Of a stretch of 64,000 nt of DNA, positions 32,533 through 43,394 are shown piece by piece. Source of the stretch: JAXMCK01 sp046349395. Lineage in GTDB: Bacteria > Pseudomonadota > Alphaproteobacteria > Geminicoccales > Geminicoccaceae. Below the pieces are notes generated by a model. The model was not told where the DNA came from. It did not search any database and was given only the letters and a program-made list of their open reading frames with translations. The stretch's first letter is position 1. The number at the start of each line of letters is the position of its first letter. Where the stretch lies: contig JAXMCK010000003.1 of assembly GCA_046349395.1 (NCBI GenBank), forward strand, positions 806,001-870,000. The letters run 5' to 3'. Made by a program: the position numbers and the translations under genes.

Positions 32533-34284
32533 ATGGCGGAACCGAGGGCGCAGCGCCGGTTGGCGGCGATCCAGGCGGCCGACGTGGTCGGCTATTCGCG
32601 CCGGATCGGGGCGGATGAAGCGGGGACGCTGGCGGCCCTGCGCGCGGTCTGGGCGGAGCGGTTCAACCCGCCGGTGGCGGCGCACCGGGGCCGCGTGGTG
32701 AAGATGATGGGCGACGGTGCGCTGGTCGAGTTCGCCAGCGCGGTCGATGCCGTCGAGGCGGCCGTGGCGATCCAGCAGGCGATGGCCGCCTACAATGAAG
32801 AGCGGCCGGGGGCCGAGCCGATGCTGTTCCGCATCGGCGTCAATCTCGGCGACGTGGTGGTCGAGGGGGACGACATCCTGGGCGACGGTGTGAACGTGGC
32901 GGCACGGCTGGAGGCACAGGCGCCGCCTGGCGGTATGCTGGTGTCGGACTCGGTGCGGGCGCAGATACGGGGCAAGGTGGGCCTGGAGCTGGCCGATGGC
33001 GGCCTGCTGGCACTGAAGAACATCGAGGCCCCGGTCCATGTCTGGCGCTGGGGTGGCGACGTCGATACGCCGGCCGCGGCACCGGTGTGGACGGGACCCG
33101 AGCTGCCCTCGCTGGCCGTGCTGCCCTTCGCCGCCGTGGCCGGCGACGCGGAGCAGGAGGCGTTCGCCGACGGGCTGGTCGAGGACATCATCACGACCCT
33201 GTCCAAACTCGCCGGGCTGCGTGTCGTCGCCCGCAATTCGACCTTCGTCTACAAGGGCCAGGCGGTCGACATCCGCGAGGTCGGGCGGCGGCTGGGCGTG
33301 CGCTACGTGCTGGAGGGCAGCGTGCGCCGGGCGGGCAGCCGGATGCGCATCACCGCCCAGCTGATCGAGGCCGGTACCGGCAGCCATGTCTGGGCGGAGC
33401 GCTACGACCGCACGCTCGACGACATCTTCGCCGTCCAGGACGAGCTCACGCTGACCCTCGCCACCGAGATGCAGGTGAACCTGACCGAGGGCGAGCAGGC
33501 GCGGCTGCACTATACGACGACGAGCAACGTGGCGGCCTGGAACCACTGGGTGAAGGGCCGGGCCCTCTTCCGCAAGGCGGTGACGAAGGAGAACTTCGCG
33601 GCGGCCCTCGCGCTCTGGAAGCAGGCGCTGGCGCTGGAGCCCAGCTCGGCCAGTCTGACCGCCATGGTGGGGTTCATGCACTGGATCGACGCCCGCTTCG
33701 GCTGGTGGGATGACCGGGCCACAGCGCTTGCGAAGCTGCAGGGCTATGCCCAGCGGGCACTGGAGCTCGATCCGGAGAACGCGGATGCCTGCACCACCTC
33801 CAGCTTCGCGTCCCTGCTGCAAAGACGCTACGAGGAGGCCGCGGAGCGGGCGCGGCGGGCCGTGGCGCTGGCCCCGGGCTCGGCGGATGCCGCGACGCTC
33901 GCCTGCTTCGTCCTCGCTTTCACCGGGCATCCCGAGGAGGCGGTGGCGCTGGGCAGGCGCTCCTTGGAGCTGAGCCCGGTCCATCCGGGCTACTATCTGG
34001 GCCATCTCGGCAATGCGCTGCGGCTCGCCGGACGGTTTGAGGAGGCGATCCCCTGCTTCGAGACCTACCACGCGATGAGCCCGGGTTTCGGCCTCGTCGA
34101 CCTGGTGCTGTCGCATGCGCGGCTGGGGCGCGCGGACAGGGCACGGCAGGCGGCGGCGGAGCTGATGCAGATCCGGCCGGGCTTCACCATCGCGGGCTGG
34201 GCCGACACGCAGCTCTGCGCGGATGCCGAGGGGCTTGCCGCCGATCTCGCCTTATTGCGGGCTGTAGGCCTGCCAGAGGGTTGA
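32533..34284 (+). CDS. Class III adenylate/guanylate cyclase with TolB-like and TPR regions
   Basis: 583 residues, no membrane segment. An N-terminal class III cyclase domain (about 8-180; ADVVGYSR metal site, MGDGALVEF, RIGVNLGDVVVEGDDILGDGVNVAARLE) precedes a TolB-N-like region (LAVLPFAAVAGDAEQEAFADGLVEDIITTLSK...VARNSTFVYKGQAVDIREVGRRLGVRYVLEGSVRR, given in parts) and C-terminal TPR repeats from about 340. This CadC/TolB/TPR cyclase type is abundant in rhizobia and relatives. The second metal aspartate and the substrate-selecting residues need alignment, so cAMP is assumed. Confidence 0.88.
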   Translation: MAEPRAQRRLAAIQAADVVGYSRRIGADEAGTLAALRAVWAERFNPPVAAHRGRVVKMMGDGALVEFASAVDAVEAAVAIQQAMAAYNEERPGAEPMLFRIGVNLGDVVVEGDDILGDGVNVAARLEAQAPPGGMLVSDSVRAQIRGKVGLELADGGLLALKNIEAPVHVWRWGGDVDTPAAAPVWTGPELPSLAVLPFAAVAGDAEQEAFADGLVEDIITTLSKLAGLRVVARNSTFVYKGQAVDIREVGRRLGVRYVLEGSVRRAGSRMRITAQLIEAGTGSHVWAERYDRTLDDIFAVQDELTLTLATEMQVNLTEGEQARLHYTTTSNVAAWNHWVKGRALFRKAVTKENFAAALALWKQALALEPSSASLTAMVGFMHWIDARFGWWDDRATALAKLQGYAQRALELDPENADACTTSSFASLLQRRYEEAAERARRAVALAPGSADAATLACFVLAFTGHPEEAVALGRRSLELSPVHPGYYLGHLGNALRLAGRFEEAIPCFETYHAMSPGFGLVDLVLSHARLGRADRARQAAAELMQIRPGFTIAGWADTQLCADAEGLAADLALLRAVGLPEG

Positions 34285-34401
34285 GAACGGGCTAGGTCGA
34301 ACCGGGTCAAGGGCGGCCTCGTGCCTTTGATTGCCGGCTCTTGTTGAGGGGATGAGCGTGCCGCACTATCTTGACTATCTGGATGACCATCGAGAGCTGC
34401 A

Positions 34402-34644
34402 ATGGCTACTGTGAGTGTCGCCGAGGCGAAGATGCAGTTGAGCGCCCTGCTGGACCGGGTCGAGCGTGGGGAGGAGGTGGTCATCACGCGCCGCGGCCGG
34501 AGCGTGGCCCGTCTCAGTGCGGTTGAGCGTCGTCTTAAGCCCATAGACTTCGATGCCATCGAAGCCTTGCGTGAGGCGACCCCGCTGCAGACTGAGCCAG
34601 CCGAAAGGTTCATCCGTCGGCTCCGGGACGACGCCCGCTATTGA
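34402..34644 (+). CDS. VapB/Phd-family antitoxin
   Basis: 80 residues. Phd/YefM fold: TVSVAEAKMQLSALLDRVERGEEVVITRRGRSVARLS, then an arm ending RFIRRLRDDARY that should wrap the toxin. The stop overlaps the toxin start region (TTGATG, 34641-34646), a normal coupled antitoxin-toxin pair. Confidence 0.85.
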   Translation: MATVSVAEAKMQLSALLDRVERGEEVVITRRGRSVARLSAVERRLKPIDFDAIEALREATPLQTEPAERFIRRLRDDARY

Positions 34645-35072
34645 TGGTCTATGTCGACACGAGCGTCTTTGTACCTCTCTTCATCGCAGAGCCGGCTTCC
34701 GATCGGGTCCAGGCGTGGTTCAAGGAGATCCCAACCGGCGAGGCAGCGGTGAGCCATTGGACCCTGGTCGAGTTCGTGAGCGCGGTCGGTGCCAAGGTGC
34801 GAACGCGGGAGCTGCCCGAGGCGAGAGCCATACTCGTACTCAGGCAGTTTCAGAGCACCGTCGACTCCAGCCTTCAGGTCATCGAACCCCGGACCCAGGA
34901 CTTCGCTGGGGCGGCCAAGCTCATGGAGCGGTTCGAGTCCGGTCTGCGGGCCGGCGACGCTCTTCACTTGGCTGTTGCCTTGGGGGCGGGTGCAAATGCT
35001 CTTGCGACCCTGGACGCGGTGCTCGAGTGTGCCTGCGCCGCGTCCGGGCTCCCCTGCGTCAAGCCTGCCTGA
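34644..35072 (+). CDS. vapC: VapC-family PIN-domain ribonuclease toxin
   Basis: 142 residues. PIN acidic residues are in YVDTSVFVPLF (first Asp), the central SHWTLVEFVSAVG (Glu) and LRAGDALHLAVAL (Asp). Unlike the truncated copy near 23.2 kb, this one is full length. VapC toxins cut tRNA or rRNA. ATG 34644 is preferred; a TTG one codon earlier is possible. Confidence 0.88.
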   Translation: MVYVDTSVFVPLFIAEPASDRVQAWFKEIPTGEAAVSHWTLVEFVSAVGAKVRTRELPEARAILVLRQFQSTVDSSLQVIEPRTQDFAGAAKLMERFESGLRAGDALHLAVALGAGANALATLDAVLECACAASGLPCVKPA

Positions 35073-35181
35073 GTTACGGGCAGCCGTTGCCATCTCCTGC
35101 CCCGCCGCGGCGACGGCTCTTCTCAGCCGGGCTCGCGTCGCGTAAGCGACGCCGCCTGTTGGCCCGGTGAGGGAGAAGAAG

Positions 35182-35430
35182 ATGGCCGATGACGTGGCCG
35201 GCGTGTCCGCCGACCGGCTGAAGAGCTTCGTCGAGCGGCTGGAGAACCTGGAGGAGGAGAAGCGCGCCATCTCGGAGCAGATCAAGGACGTGTTCGCCGA
35301 GGCCAAGGGCGAGGGGTTCGACGTCGGCACGATGCGGCGGATCCTGAAGCTCAGGAAGATGAAGCCGCATGTGCGGGCCGAGGCCGACGAGCTGCTCGAA
35401 GTGTACAAGGCTGCCTTGGGGATGATGTGA
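35182..35430 (+). CDS. gapR: GapR-like nucleoid protein (DUF2312)
   Basis: 82 residues from ATG 35182, preceded by GGGAGAAGAAG. DUF2312 signature: VSADRLKSFVERLENLEEEKRAISEQIKDVFAEAKGEGFDVGTMRRILKLRKM, then ADELLEVYKAALGM. GapR of Caulobacter binds overtwisted DNA ahead of replication and transcription and is characteristic of alphaproteobacteria. A 7-bp hairpin (35135-35152) lies upstream. Confidence 0.9.
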   Translation: MADDVAGVSADRLKSFVERLENLEEEKRAISEQIKDVFAEAKGEGFDVGTMRRILKLRKMKPHVRAEADELLEVYKAALGMM

Positions 35431-35432
35431 CG

Positions 35433-35858
35433 ATGATGATGCGCCGTCTGGCCCTTGCCGGCCTGTTCCTCACCCTCGCGGCACCGGCCTGGGCGCAGGT
35501 GGCGATCGTCGATGCACCCACCGCGGCCGGGCTGCCGGGTGTGGGCGGGCTGCTGGTCGACATCCGCACGCCCGATGAGATCGCGAAGACCGGCCTGCCG
35601 AAAGGGGCCGTCGCGATCCCGCTGCAAGGCGACGACATGGTCTTCAACCAGAACTTCGTGGCCGAGGTGGACAAGGCGGCGGGCGGCGACAAGAAGCGGC
35701 CGACAGCACTCATCGACAATAGCGGGCGGCGGGCGGAGTTCGCCGGCAAGCTCCTGCTGAGCAAGGGCTATGTCCAGGTGATGGCGGTGGGCGAAGGCAT
35801 GCTCGGCAGCAATATGGGGCCGGGCTGGATCGCGCGCGAGTTGCCGCTCGAGAAGTAG
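35433..35858 (+). CDS. Periplasmic rhodanese-like protein lacking the catalytic cysteine
   Basis: 141 residues. Signal peptide MMMRRLALAGLFLTLAAPAWA, then a rhodanese fold with LLVDIRTPDEIAKTGLPKGAVAIPL. The active-site loop, normally CxxGxR, reads IDNSGRR, so Asp95 stands where the sulphur-accepting cysteine should be and sulphurtransferase activity is unlikely. It may act as a binding or regulatory module. Start ATG 35433; the gene almost abuts gapR and is probably cotranscribed. Confidence 0.75.
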   Translation: MMMRRLALAGLFLTLAAPAWAQVAIVDAPTAAGLPGVGGLLVDIRTPDEIAKTGLPKGAVAIPLQGDDMVFNQNFVAEVDKAAGGDKKRPTALIDNSGRRAEFAGKLLLSKGYVQVMAVGEGMLGSNMGPGWIARELPLEK

Positions 35859-36008
35859 GCGGGTGCCGGCCGAAGCTGGCCAGTGAAGCCGCCCATGACT
35901 ATAAGGCGACAGCGGGCACCTTTCGGGGTGCCGAACACACACCTCTGACGATGGAGAGCGCCCGGCGGCGCCCCCGCCTGGGCGCGGGCACCGGCGGCGA
36001 CGGGCAGC

Positions 36009-38663
<2,655 letters not shown>

Positions 38664-38697
38664 TGATCCCGATGCCGACGGGGGGTGGAGCCGGGGG

Positions 38698-39870
38698 ATG
38701 ATCTACAACATCCTCGAATGGCAGCGCTTCCTGTTCGGCCGGCTGCTCGAAGCGGCACGGATGCCGCCCGATCCGAGCCCGCTGCACCGCGCCTTCTTCG
38801 CGTTGGGTGAGGCGGCGGCACGGACGGCGGCCGCCAGCGAGGTGAACCCGACGCCGATCGAGGACGCGGTCGGCCACGACGCGCCTTGGCCGATCCACCC
38901 CGAGATCGTCGAGGAGACGCCCTTCGTGCGGGTCGTGCGCCTGCGCGCACCGCACGGCGGACGCAGCAGGTCGCTGCTGATCGCCCCCTATTCCGGCTAC
39001 CAGACGGCGGTGATGAGCGCTCTCGTCCTGGCTCTGTTGGAGCAGGGTGAGGTCGTGGTGACCGATTGGAAGGACGCGCGGCTGGTGCCGCTGTCGGAGG
39101 GTCGGTTCGATCTCGCGGCCCAGGCCCTCTTCGTGGCACGCCTCGTCGCGGCTATGGGCTCTGGTGCGCATCTGGTGGCCCTTTCGCAGTCCGGGCCGGC
39201 AGCACTCATCGCCACGGCGATCGCGGCCGCACACCTTGCGGCGGGCCTGCCCCGCAGCCTGATCCTGCTGGGCAGCCAGATCGATCCGCGCCGCTCGGGG
39301 ACGGCCCTGCAGCACACCATCGGGACGCTGCCGCGCGAGCTGGTGGCGGCGCAGCTGCTGGCGACGGTCCCCGGCTCCTATCCGGGTGCCGGCCGCCGGG
39401 TCTATCCGGCGGTGCTGCAGCTCCTGGGTTACAGCCTCGCCAGCGCCCCTACCTACCTCGACGTGCAGCGCGGCCTGTTGTCGGAGCTGGCCGAGGGCGT
39501 GTCGCGCGGCTACGCCCGCCAGCACGCGGACATGCACTGCCTCGCCGACGTGCCGGGCGAGTTGTTCCTCGACATGCTGGACTGGGTCGCCTATCGGCCG
39601 GCCGTCTCCGACGCCGGCCTGAGCTTCCAGGGCGAGAGCATCGATCTCGCCGGCCTGCGCGGGCTGCCGCTACTCACCATCGAGGCGGAGGCGGACGAGC
39701 TGGTCGGCCCTGGCCAGACGCACGCCCTCCACACGCTGCGCGGCAAGGGCGGTCCGGGCGATGCCGTGACGATCCCGCACGGGCTGCATCACGACCTCTT
39801 CGTGGGCCCACGCTTCGGCGCCAAGGTGGCGCCGGCGCTGTCGCGCTTTCTCGCCAAGCTCGATCGCTGA
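38698..39870 (+). CDS. phaZ: Intracellular polyhydroxyalkanoate (PHB) depolymerase-like protein
   Basis: 390 residues, alpha/beta-hydrolase. Family landmarks: N-terminal YNILEWQRFL, LLIAPYSGYQTAVMSALVLALLEQGEVVVTDWKDARLVPLSEGRFDL, LDWVAYRP, and the C-terminal HGLHHDLFVGPRF with the catalytic His. In characterised intracellular PHB depolymerases the nucleophile is Cys in a VCQP motif. Here the matching site is ALSQSG, with Ser163. Function would be mobilising stored PHB to hydroxybutyrate, which fits the acetyl-CoA assimilation genes elsewhere in the window. Confidence 0.8.
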   Translation: MIYNILEWQRFLFGRLLEAARMPPDPSPLHRAFFALGEAAARTAAASEVNPTPIEDAVGHDAPWPIHPEIVEETPFVRVVRLRAPHGGRSRSLLIAPYSGYQTAVMSALVLALLEQGEVVVTDWKDARLVPLSEGRFDLAAQALFVARLVAAMGSGAHLVALSQSGPAALIATAIAAAHLAAGLPRSLILLGSQIDPRRSGTALQHTIGTLPRELVAAQLLATVPGSYPGAGRRVYPAVLQLLGYSLASAPTYLDVQRGLLSELAEGVSRGYARQHADMHCLADVPGELFLDMLDWVAYRPAVSDAGLSFQGESIDLAGLRGLPLLTIEAEADELVGPGQTHALHTLRGKGGPGDAVTIPHGLHHDLFVGPRFGAKVAPALSRFLAKLDR

Positions 39871-39879
39871 GGGCGTCGT

Positions 39880-40089
39880 TCAGCCGGAGGGGCGCCGCGT
39901 GGGACCGACGATCTCGAGGCGTACATGCCGGAGATCGAGGGTCAGCTTGCCGCGTTGCTCGAAGTTCGCGGTGACCCGCCAGCCGATGGCCGACTGCACC
40001 TGACCGAGGCCCCATTCGGGTGCCGCCGGGTTGCGGACCATCGCACCCGGCGTCAGCCCGGGATCGGGCGACGGACCGTGGTCCGTCAT
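39880..40089 (-). CDS. Small DUF3553-domain protein
   Basis: 69 residues from ATG 40089. Motif PGAMVRNPAAPEWGLGQVQSAIGWRVTANFEQRGKLTLDLRHVRLEIV is the DUF3553 fold (one beta barrel, also found at the tail of some helicases). Function unknown. It ends 10 bases from the convergent PHB depolymerase gene and follows petC. Confidence 0.8.
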   Translation of the reverse strand: MTDHGPSPDPGLTPGAMVRNPAAPEWGLGQVQSAIGWRVTANFEQRGKLTLDLRHVRLEIVGPTRRPSG

Positions 40090-40105
40090 CCCGTCCCGTC
40101 GCGTC

Positions 40106-40870
40106 TCAGTGGACGTCGGCCCAGATACGCCGCTTGTAGGCGTAGAAGATGCCGATGAAGACGAGCGAGAAGAGCACGACGGCAAGGCCGGTACCTTTGC
40201 GCGCCTCGAGCTTCGGCTCGGCGGCCCAGGTCAGGAACTGCACGACGTCGCTGGCCATGTTCGGCACCGTTGCCGGCGTGCCGTCCTCGTAGGTGATGGC
40301 GTCGTCCGACAGCGGCGGCGGCATGCCGATCAGGTGACCCGGGAAGTAGTGGTTGTAATACATGCCGTCCGGCACGTGCACGTCGGCCGGCGGTTCCTCG
40401 AACCCGTTGAGGAGGCTGAAGACGTAGTTCTCGCCGTCCTCGCGCGCCTTGACGATGAGCGAGAGGTCGGGCGGCAGGGCACCGCCGTTGGCGGCACGGG
40501 CAGCCTGATCGTTGGCGAAGGGGCTGGGGATACGGTCGGACGGACGCGCCGGCCGCTCGAACATGTCACCTTCGTCGTTCGGGCCGTCGGTGACGGTGTA
40601 CTCGGCCGCGATCGCCTTGATCTGATCCTCGTTGTAGCCGAGGTCCGAGAGCGATCGGAAGGCGACGTATTTCAGGCCGTGACAGGCGTGGCAGACATTC
40701 ATGTAGACCTGAAAGCCGCGCTGCAGGCCGGCCCGATCGAACTTGCCGAAGAAGCCGTCGGTCGGCCAGCTGCGCTCCATCGGCGGGACGGTGCCGGCGG
40801 CGAATGCCGTGCCGCCGGCCGCCAGCAGGAGAGCGCCGCCCGCGAGAGCGGATCGAAGGATCGAACGCAT
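40106..40870 (-). CDS. petC: Cytochrome c1 of the bc1 complex
   Basis: 254 residues. A signal peptide (ALAGGALLLAAGGTAFA) is followed by the haem-attachment site CHACH (about 60), the acidic patch GDMFERPARPSDRIPSPF, and a C-terminal membrane anchor (GLAVVLFSLVFIGIFYAYKRRIW). It transfers electrons from the Rieske centre to soluble cytochrome c. Start 40870; longer frames in this register are shadows of petB. Last gene of the petABC operon, 5 bases after petB. Confidence 0.95.
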   Translation of the reverse strand: MRSILRSALAGGALLLAAGGTAFAAGTVPPMERSWPTDGFFGKFDRAGLQRGFQVYMNVCHACHGLKYVAFRSLSDLGYNEDQIKAIAAEYTVTDGPNDEGDMFERPARPSDRIPSPFANDQAARAANGGALPPDLSLIVKAREDGENYVFSLLNGFEEPPADVHVPDGMYYNHYFPGHLIGMPPPLSDDAITYEDGTPATVPNMASDVVQFLTWAAEPKLEARKGTGLAVVLFSLVFIGIFYAYKRRIWADVH

Positions 40871-40875
40871 GCGTC

Positions 40876-42156
40876 TCACTCCGCCGGCTGCGCGGCGACA
40901 CCGCCGAGCGAGTTCTTGAGCACGGGCTGGTCGATGCTCGTCGGCAGCGGCAGCGTCCGCTCGATCTTGCCGAGCAGGGGCAGGATCACGAGGAAATGCG
41001 CGAAGTACCAGATCGTCGCGATCAGGCCGAGGGTGACGAGCCAGCCTTCCGGCGGCATGGCGCCGACATAGCCCAGAATGAACAGATCGATCACGAGCAG
41101 CCAGAAGAACCACTTGTAGATCGGCCGGAAGCGCGAGCTCCGCACCTTCGACGTGTCGAGCCAGGGCAGCGCGAACAGCACGATGATCGAGCCGAACATG
41201 GCGATCACGCCGCCGAGCTTGGCCGGGATGATCCAGAAGATGTCGAAGGTGATCGAGCGCAAGATCGCGTAGAAGGGCAGGAAGTACCATTCCGGCACGA
41301 TGTGCGGCGGCGTCACCATCGGGTTCGCCGGGATGTAGTTGTCCGCATGTCCCAGCACGTTCGGCGCGTAAAAGACGAACAGCGCGAACACGAGCATGAA
41401 GACGGCGATCCCGAACATATCCTTGATCGAGTAGTAAGGATGGAACGGGATCTTGTCCTTCTTGGCGACGTCGATGCCGACCGGGTTGTTCGACCCGAAC
41501 TGGTGCAGGGCCAGGATGTGCAGGAAGACGACCGCGACGATGATGAACGGCAACAGGTAGTGCAGCGAGAAGAAGCGATTGAGCGTCGGGTTGTCGACCG
41601 AGAAGCCACCCCACAGCCAGGTCACGATGCTCTCGCCGACGATCGGGATGGCCGAGAACAGGTTGGTGATGACCGTCGCACCCCAGAAGCTCATCTGGCC
41701 CCAGGGCAGCACGTAGCCCATGAACGCCGTCGCCATCATCAGCAGCATGATGACGACGCCCAGCATCCAGAGCAGCTCGCGCGGCGCCTTGTACGAGCCG
41801 TAGTAGAGGCCGCGCAGCATGTGGATGTAGACGACGATGAAGAACATCGACGCGCCGTTGGCATGGCCGTAGCGGAGCAGCCAACCATAGTTCACGTCGC
41901 GCATGATGTGCTCGACCGACGAGAACGCGTCGTGCGTGTTCGCGTTGTAGTGCATCGCGAGCACGATGCCGGTCACGATCTGCAGCACCAGCATCAGGCC
42001 GGCGAGCGAGCCGAAGTTCCACCAGTAGCTGAGGTTCTTCGGCGTCGGGTAGCCGGGCCCGACGAGGTTGTAGGCGAAGCTGATGACCGGCAGACGGTCG
42101 TCGATCCAGCGGACGACGCTGTTCTTGAAGACCACCGGGTTGCTATCGGCGCTCAT
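40876..42156 (-). CDS. petB: Cytochrome b of the bc1 complex
   Basis: 426 residues with eight membrane helices. Haem-ligand histidines lie in helices around GHANGASMFFIVVYIHMLRG and FFSLHYLLPFIIVAVVFLHILALH (named in part). The Qo-site motif PEWYFLPFYAILR and GYVLPWGQMSFWGATVITN are intact. Catalyses ubiquinol oxidation and proton-coupled electron bifurcation. Downstream of the Rieske gene after a 51-base gap. Confidence 0.97.
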   Translation of the reverse strand: MSADSNPVVFKNSVVRWIDDRLPVISFAYNLVGPGYPTPKNLSYWWNFGSLAGLMLVLQIVTGIVLAMHYNANTHDAFSSVEHIMRDVNYGWLLRYGHANGASMFFIVVYIHMLRGLYYGSYKAPRELLWMLGVVIMLLMMATAFMGYVLPWGQMSFWGATVITNLFSAIPIVGESIVTWLWGGFSVDNPTLNRFFSLHYLLPFIIVAVVFLHILALHQFGSNNPVGIDVAKKDKIPFHPYYSIKDMFGIAVFMLVFALFVFYAPNVLGHADNYIPANPMVTPPHIVPEWYFLPFYAILRSITFDIFWIIPAKLGGVIAMFGSIIVLFALPWLDTSKVRSSRFRPIYKWFFWLLVIDLFILGYVGAMPPEGWLVTLGLIATIWYFAHFLVILPLLGKIERTLPLPTSIDQPVLKNSLGGVAAQPAE

Positions 42157-42207
42157 GAGGCCCTTCCGCTTGTCGCTCTGGGCGCTTTCGGCGCGCCCGG
42201 CGTTGCG

Positions 42208-42750
42208 TCAACCGATCCGGACCGAGGTGTCGGTCAGGAAAACATAGTCCGGTACCACGAGATTGCGGGGGGCCGGCCCCTTACGGATACGCCCCGAGCT
42301 GTCGTAGTGCGAGCCGTGGCAGGGGCAGAACCACCCGTCATAGTCGCCCTTGGGATCGGTCGGCTTCTGGCCGAGCGGCACGCAGCCCAGATGGGTACAG
42401 ACGCCGACCAGGATCAGCCACTCGGGCTTCTTCACGCGTTCGCTGTCGGGCACCGGATCGCGAAGTTCGGCGAGGTTCACCGACTCGGCTTCCTGGATGT
42501 TCTCGGGCGTACGGTGCCGAACGAACACCGGCTTTCCGCGCCAGGTCACCGTGATCGCGGAGCCCTCGGCAACGGGGGTCAGGTCAACCTCGGTCGAGGA
42601 GAGGGCCAGAACGTCGGCCGACGGGTTCATCTGGTCGATCAGCGGCCAGGCGATGGCCGCGGCACCCACCGCTGCCGTCGACCACGCCACGAGTTCGAGA
42701 AAGTCGCGGCGTGTCCCACCCGAGGGCGGGTTGGTCGTACTGTCAGCCAT
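42208..42750 (-). CDS. petA: Rieske iron-sulphur protein of the bc1 complex
   Basis: 180 residues from ATG 42750. An N-terminal TRRDFLELVAWSTAAVGAAAIAWPLI is an uncleaved Tat-type anchor. The cluster-binding boxes CTHLGC and CPCHGSHYD are intact. It carries electrons from quinol to cytochrome c1. First gene of petABC; a longer in-frame extension overlaps the promoter region and is not conserved. Divergent from trmL. Confidence 0.96.
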   Translation of the reverse strand: MADSTTNPPSGGTRRDFLELVAWSTAAVGAAAIAWPLIDQMNPSADVLALSSTEVDLTPVAEGSAITVTWRGKPVFVRHRTPENIQEAESVNLAELRDPVPDSERVKKPEWLILVGVCTHLGCVPLGQKPTDPKGDYDGWFCPCHGSHYDSSGRIRKGPAPRNLVVPDYVFLTDTSVRIG

Positions 42751-42847
42751 TGGCTTGCGCCTTCCTACGGCGAGAACGAATGAGGCGCCGGCTTTCTCTT
42801 GATCTGCCGGCTGCGGCCTATCTATGGGCAGCTTCGCATTGCGGCAA

Positions 42848-42862
42848 GCGACCTTTGGTCGC
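42848..42862. promoter_or_regulatory. Inverted repeat between petA and trmL
   Basis: GCGACC-TTT-GGTCGC is a perfect 6-bp inverted repeat in the 131-base divergent gap, next to an AT-rich patch (GCATAAATCG). It could be a regulator site for the bc1 operon. No known consensus recognised. Confidence 0.35.
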
Positions 42863-42881
42863 ATAAATCGACAGGTAAGAC

Positions 42882-43394
42882 ATGGGTTTGCGTGAACCAG
42901 ACATCGGCGGCCCAGGACTTGCTCTGGCACTTTACCAACCTGACCGTCCGCACAATTTCGGCGCGCTGCTGCGGCTCACTTCGTGCCTGGGGGTGCCGCT
43001 GGAGCTGATCGAGCCGGCAGGCTTTCCGCTCGACGACCGCCGGATCCGGGAGGCGGCTCTCGACTATGGCGGCACGGCCGAATGGCGACGCCATACGAGC
43101 TTCGCGGCCTTCGACGCGTGGCGGCGGGGCGAACGGCGCCGTTTGGTCCTCTTGAGCACGCGCGGGACCGATCCCTATCATCGCGCGGCATATGGCGGGG
43201 GCGACATCTTGATGCTTGGGCGGGAAAGCGCCGGCGTGCCGGCGGCGGTGCACGACACGGCGGATCTGCGCGTTCGGGTGCCGATGGCGTCCGGGCGGCG
43301 CTCGTTGAACGTGGCCGTGGCGGCGGCCCTCGTGCTGGGCGAGGCGCTGCGACAGACGGGCGGGCTGGATCGCTTCATGGACATCGCCTCGTGA
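42882..43394 (+). CDS. trmL: tRNA (cytidine/uridine-34-2'-O)-methyltransferase
   Basis: 170 residues, SPOUT knot fold. Motifs: ALYQPDRPHNFGALLRLTSCLG, LMLGRESAGVPAAVH and the SAM-binding SLNVAVAAALVLGEA. TrmL methylates the wobble ribose of certain tRNA-Leu. Stop overlaps the hemF GTG (GTGA at 43391-43394). The petABC-trmL-hemF arrangement is common in alphaproteobacteria. Confidence 0.9.
   Translation: MGLREPDIGGPGLALALYQPDRPHNFGALLRLTSCLGVPLELIEPAGFPLDDRRIREAALDYGGTAEWRRHTSFAAFDAWRRGERRRLVLLSTRGTDPYHRAAYGGGDILMLGRESAGVPAAVHDTADLRVRVPMASGRRSLNVAVAAALVLGEALRQTGGLDRFMDIAS

Noticed and set aside
35135..35152. GCGTCGC-GTAA-GCGACGC hairpin between vapC and gapR
   Set aside because: Perfect stem but no T-run and short; may be part of a terminator or mere composition, so not called as a feature.
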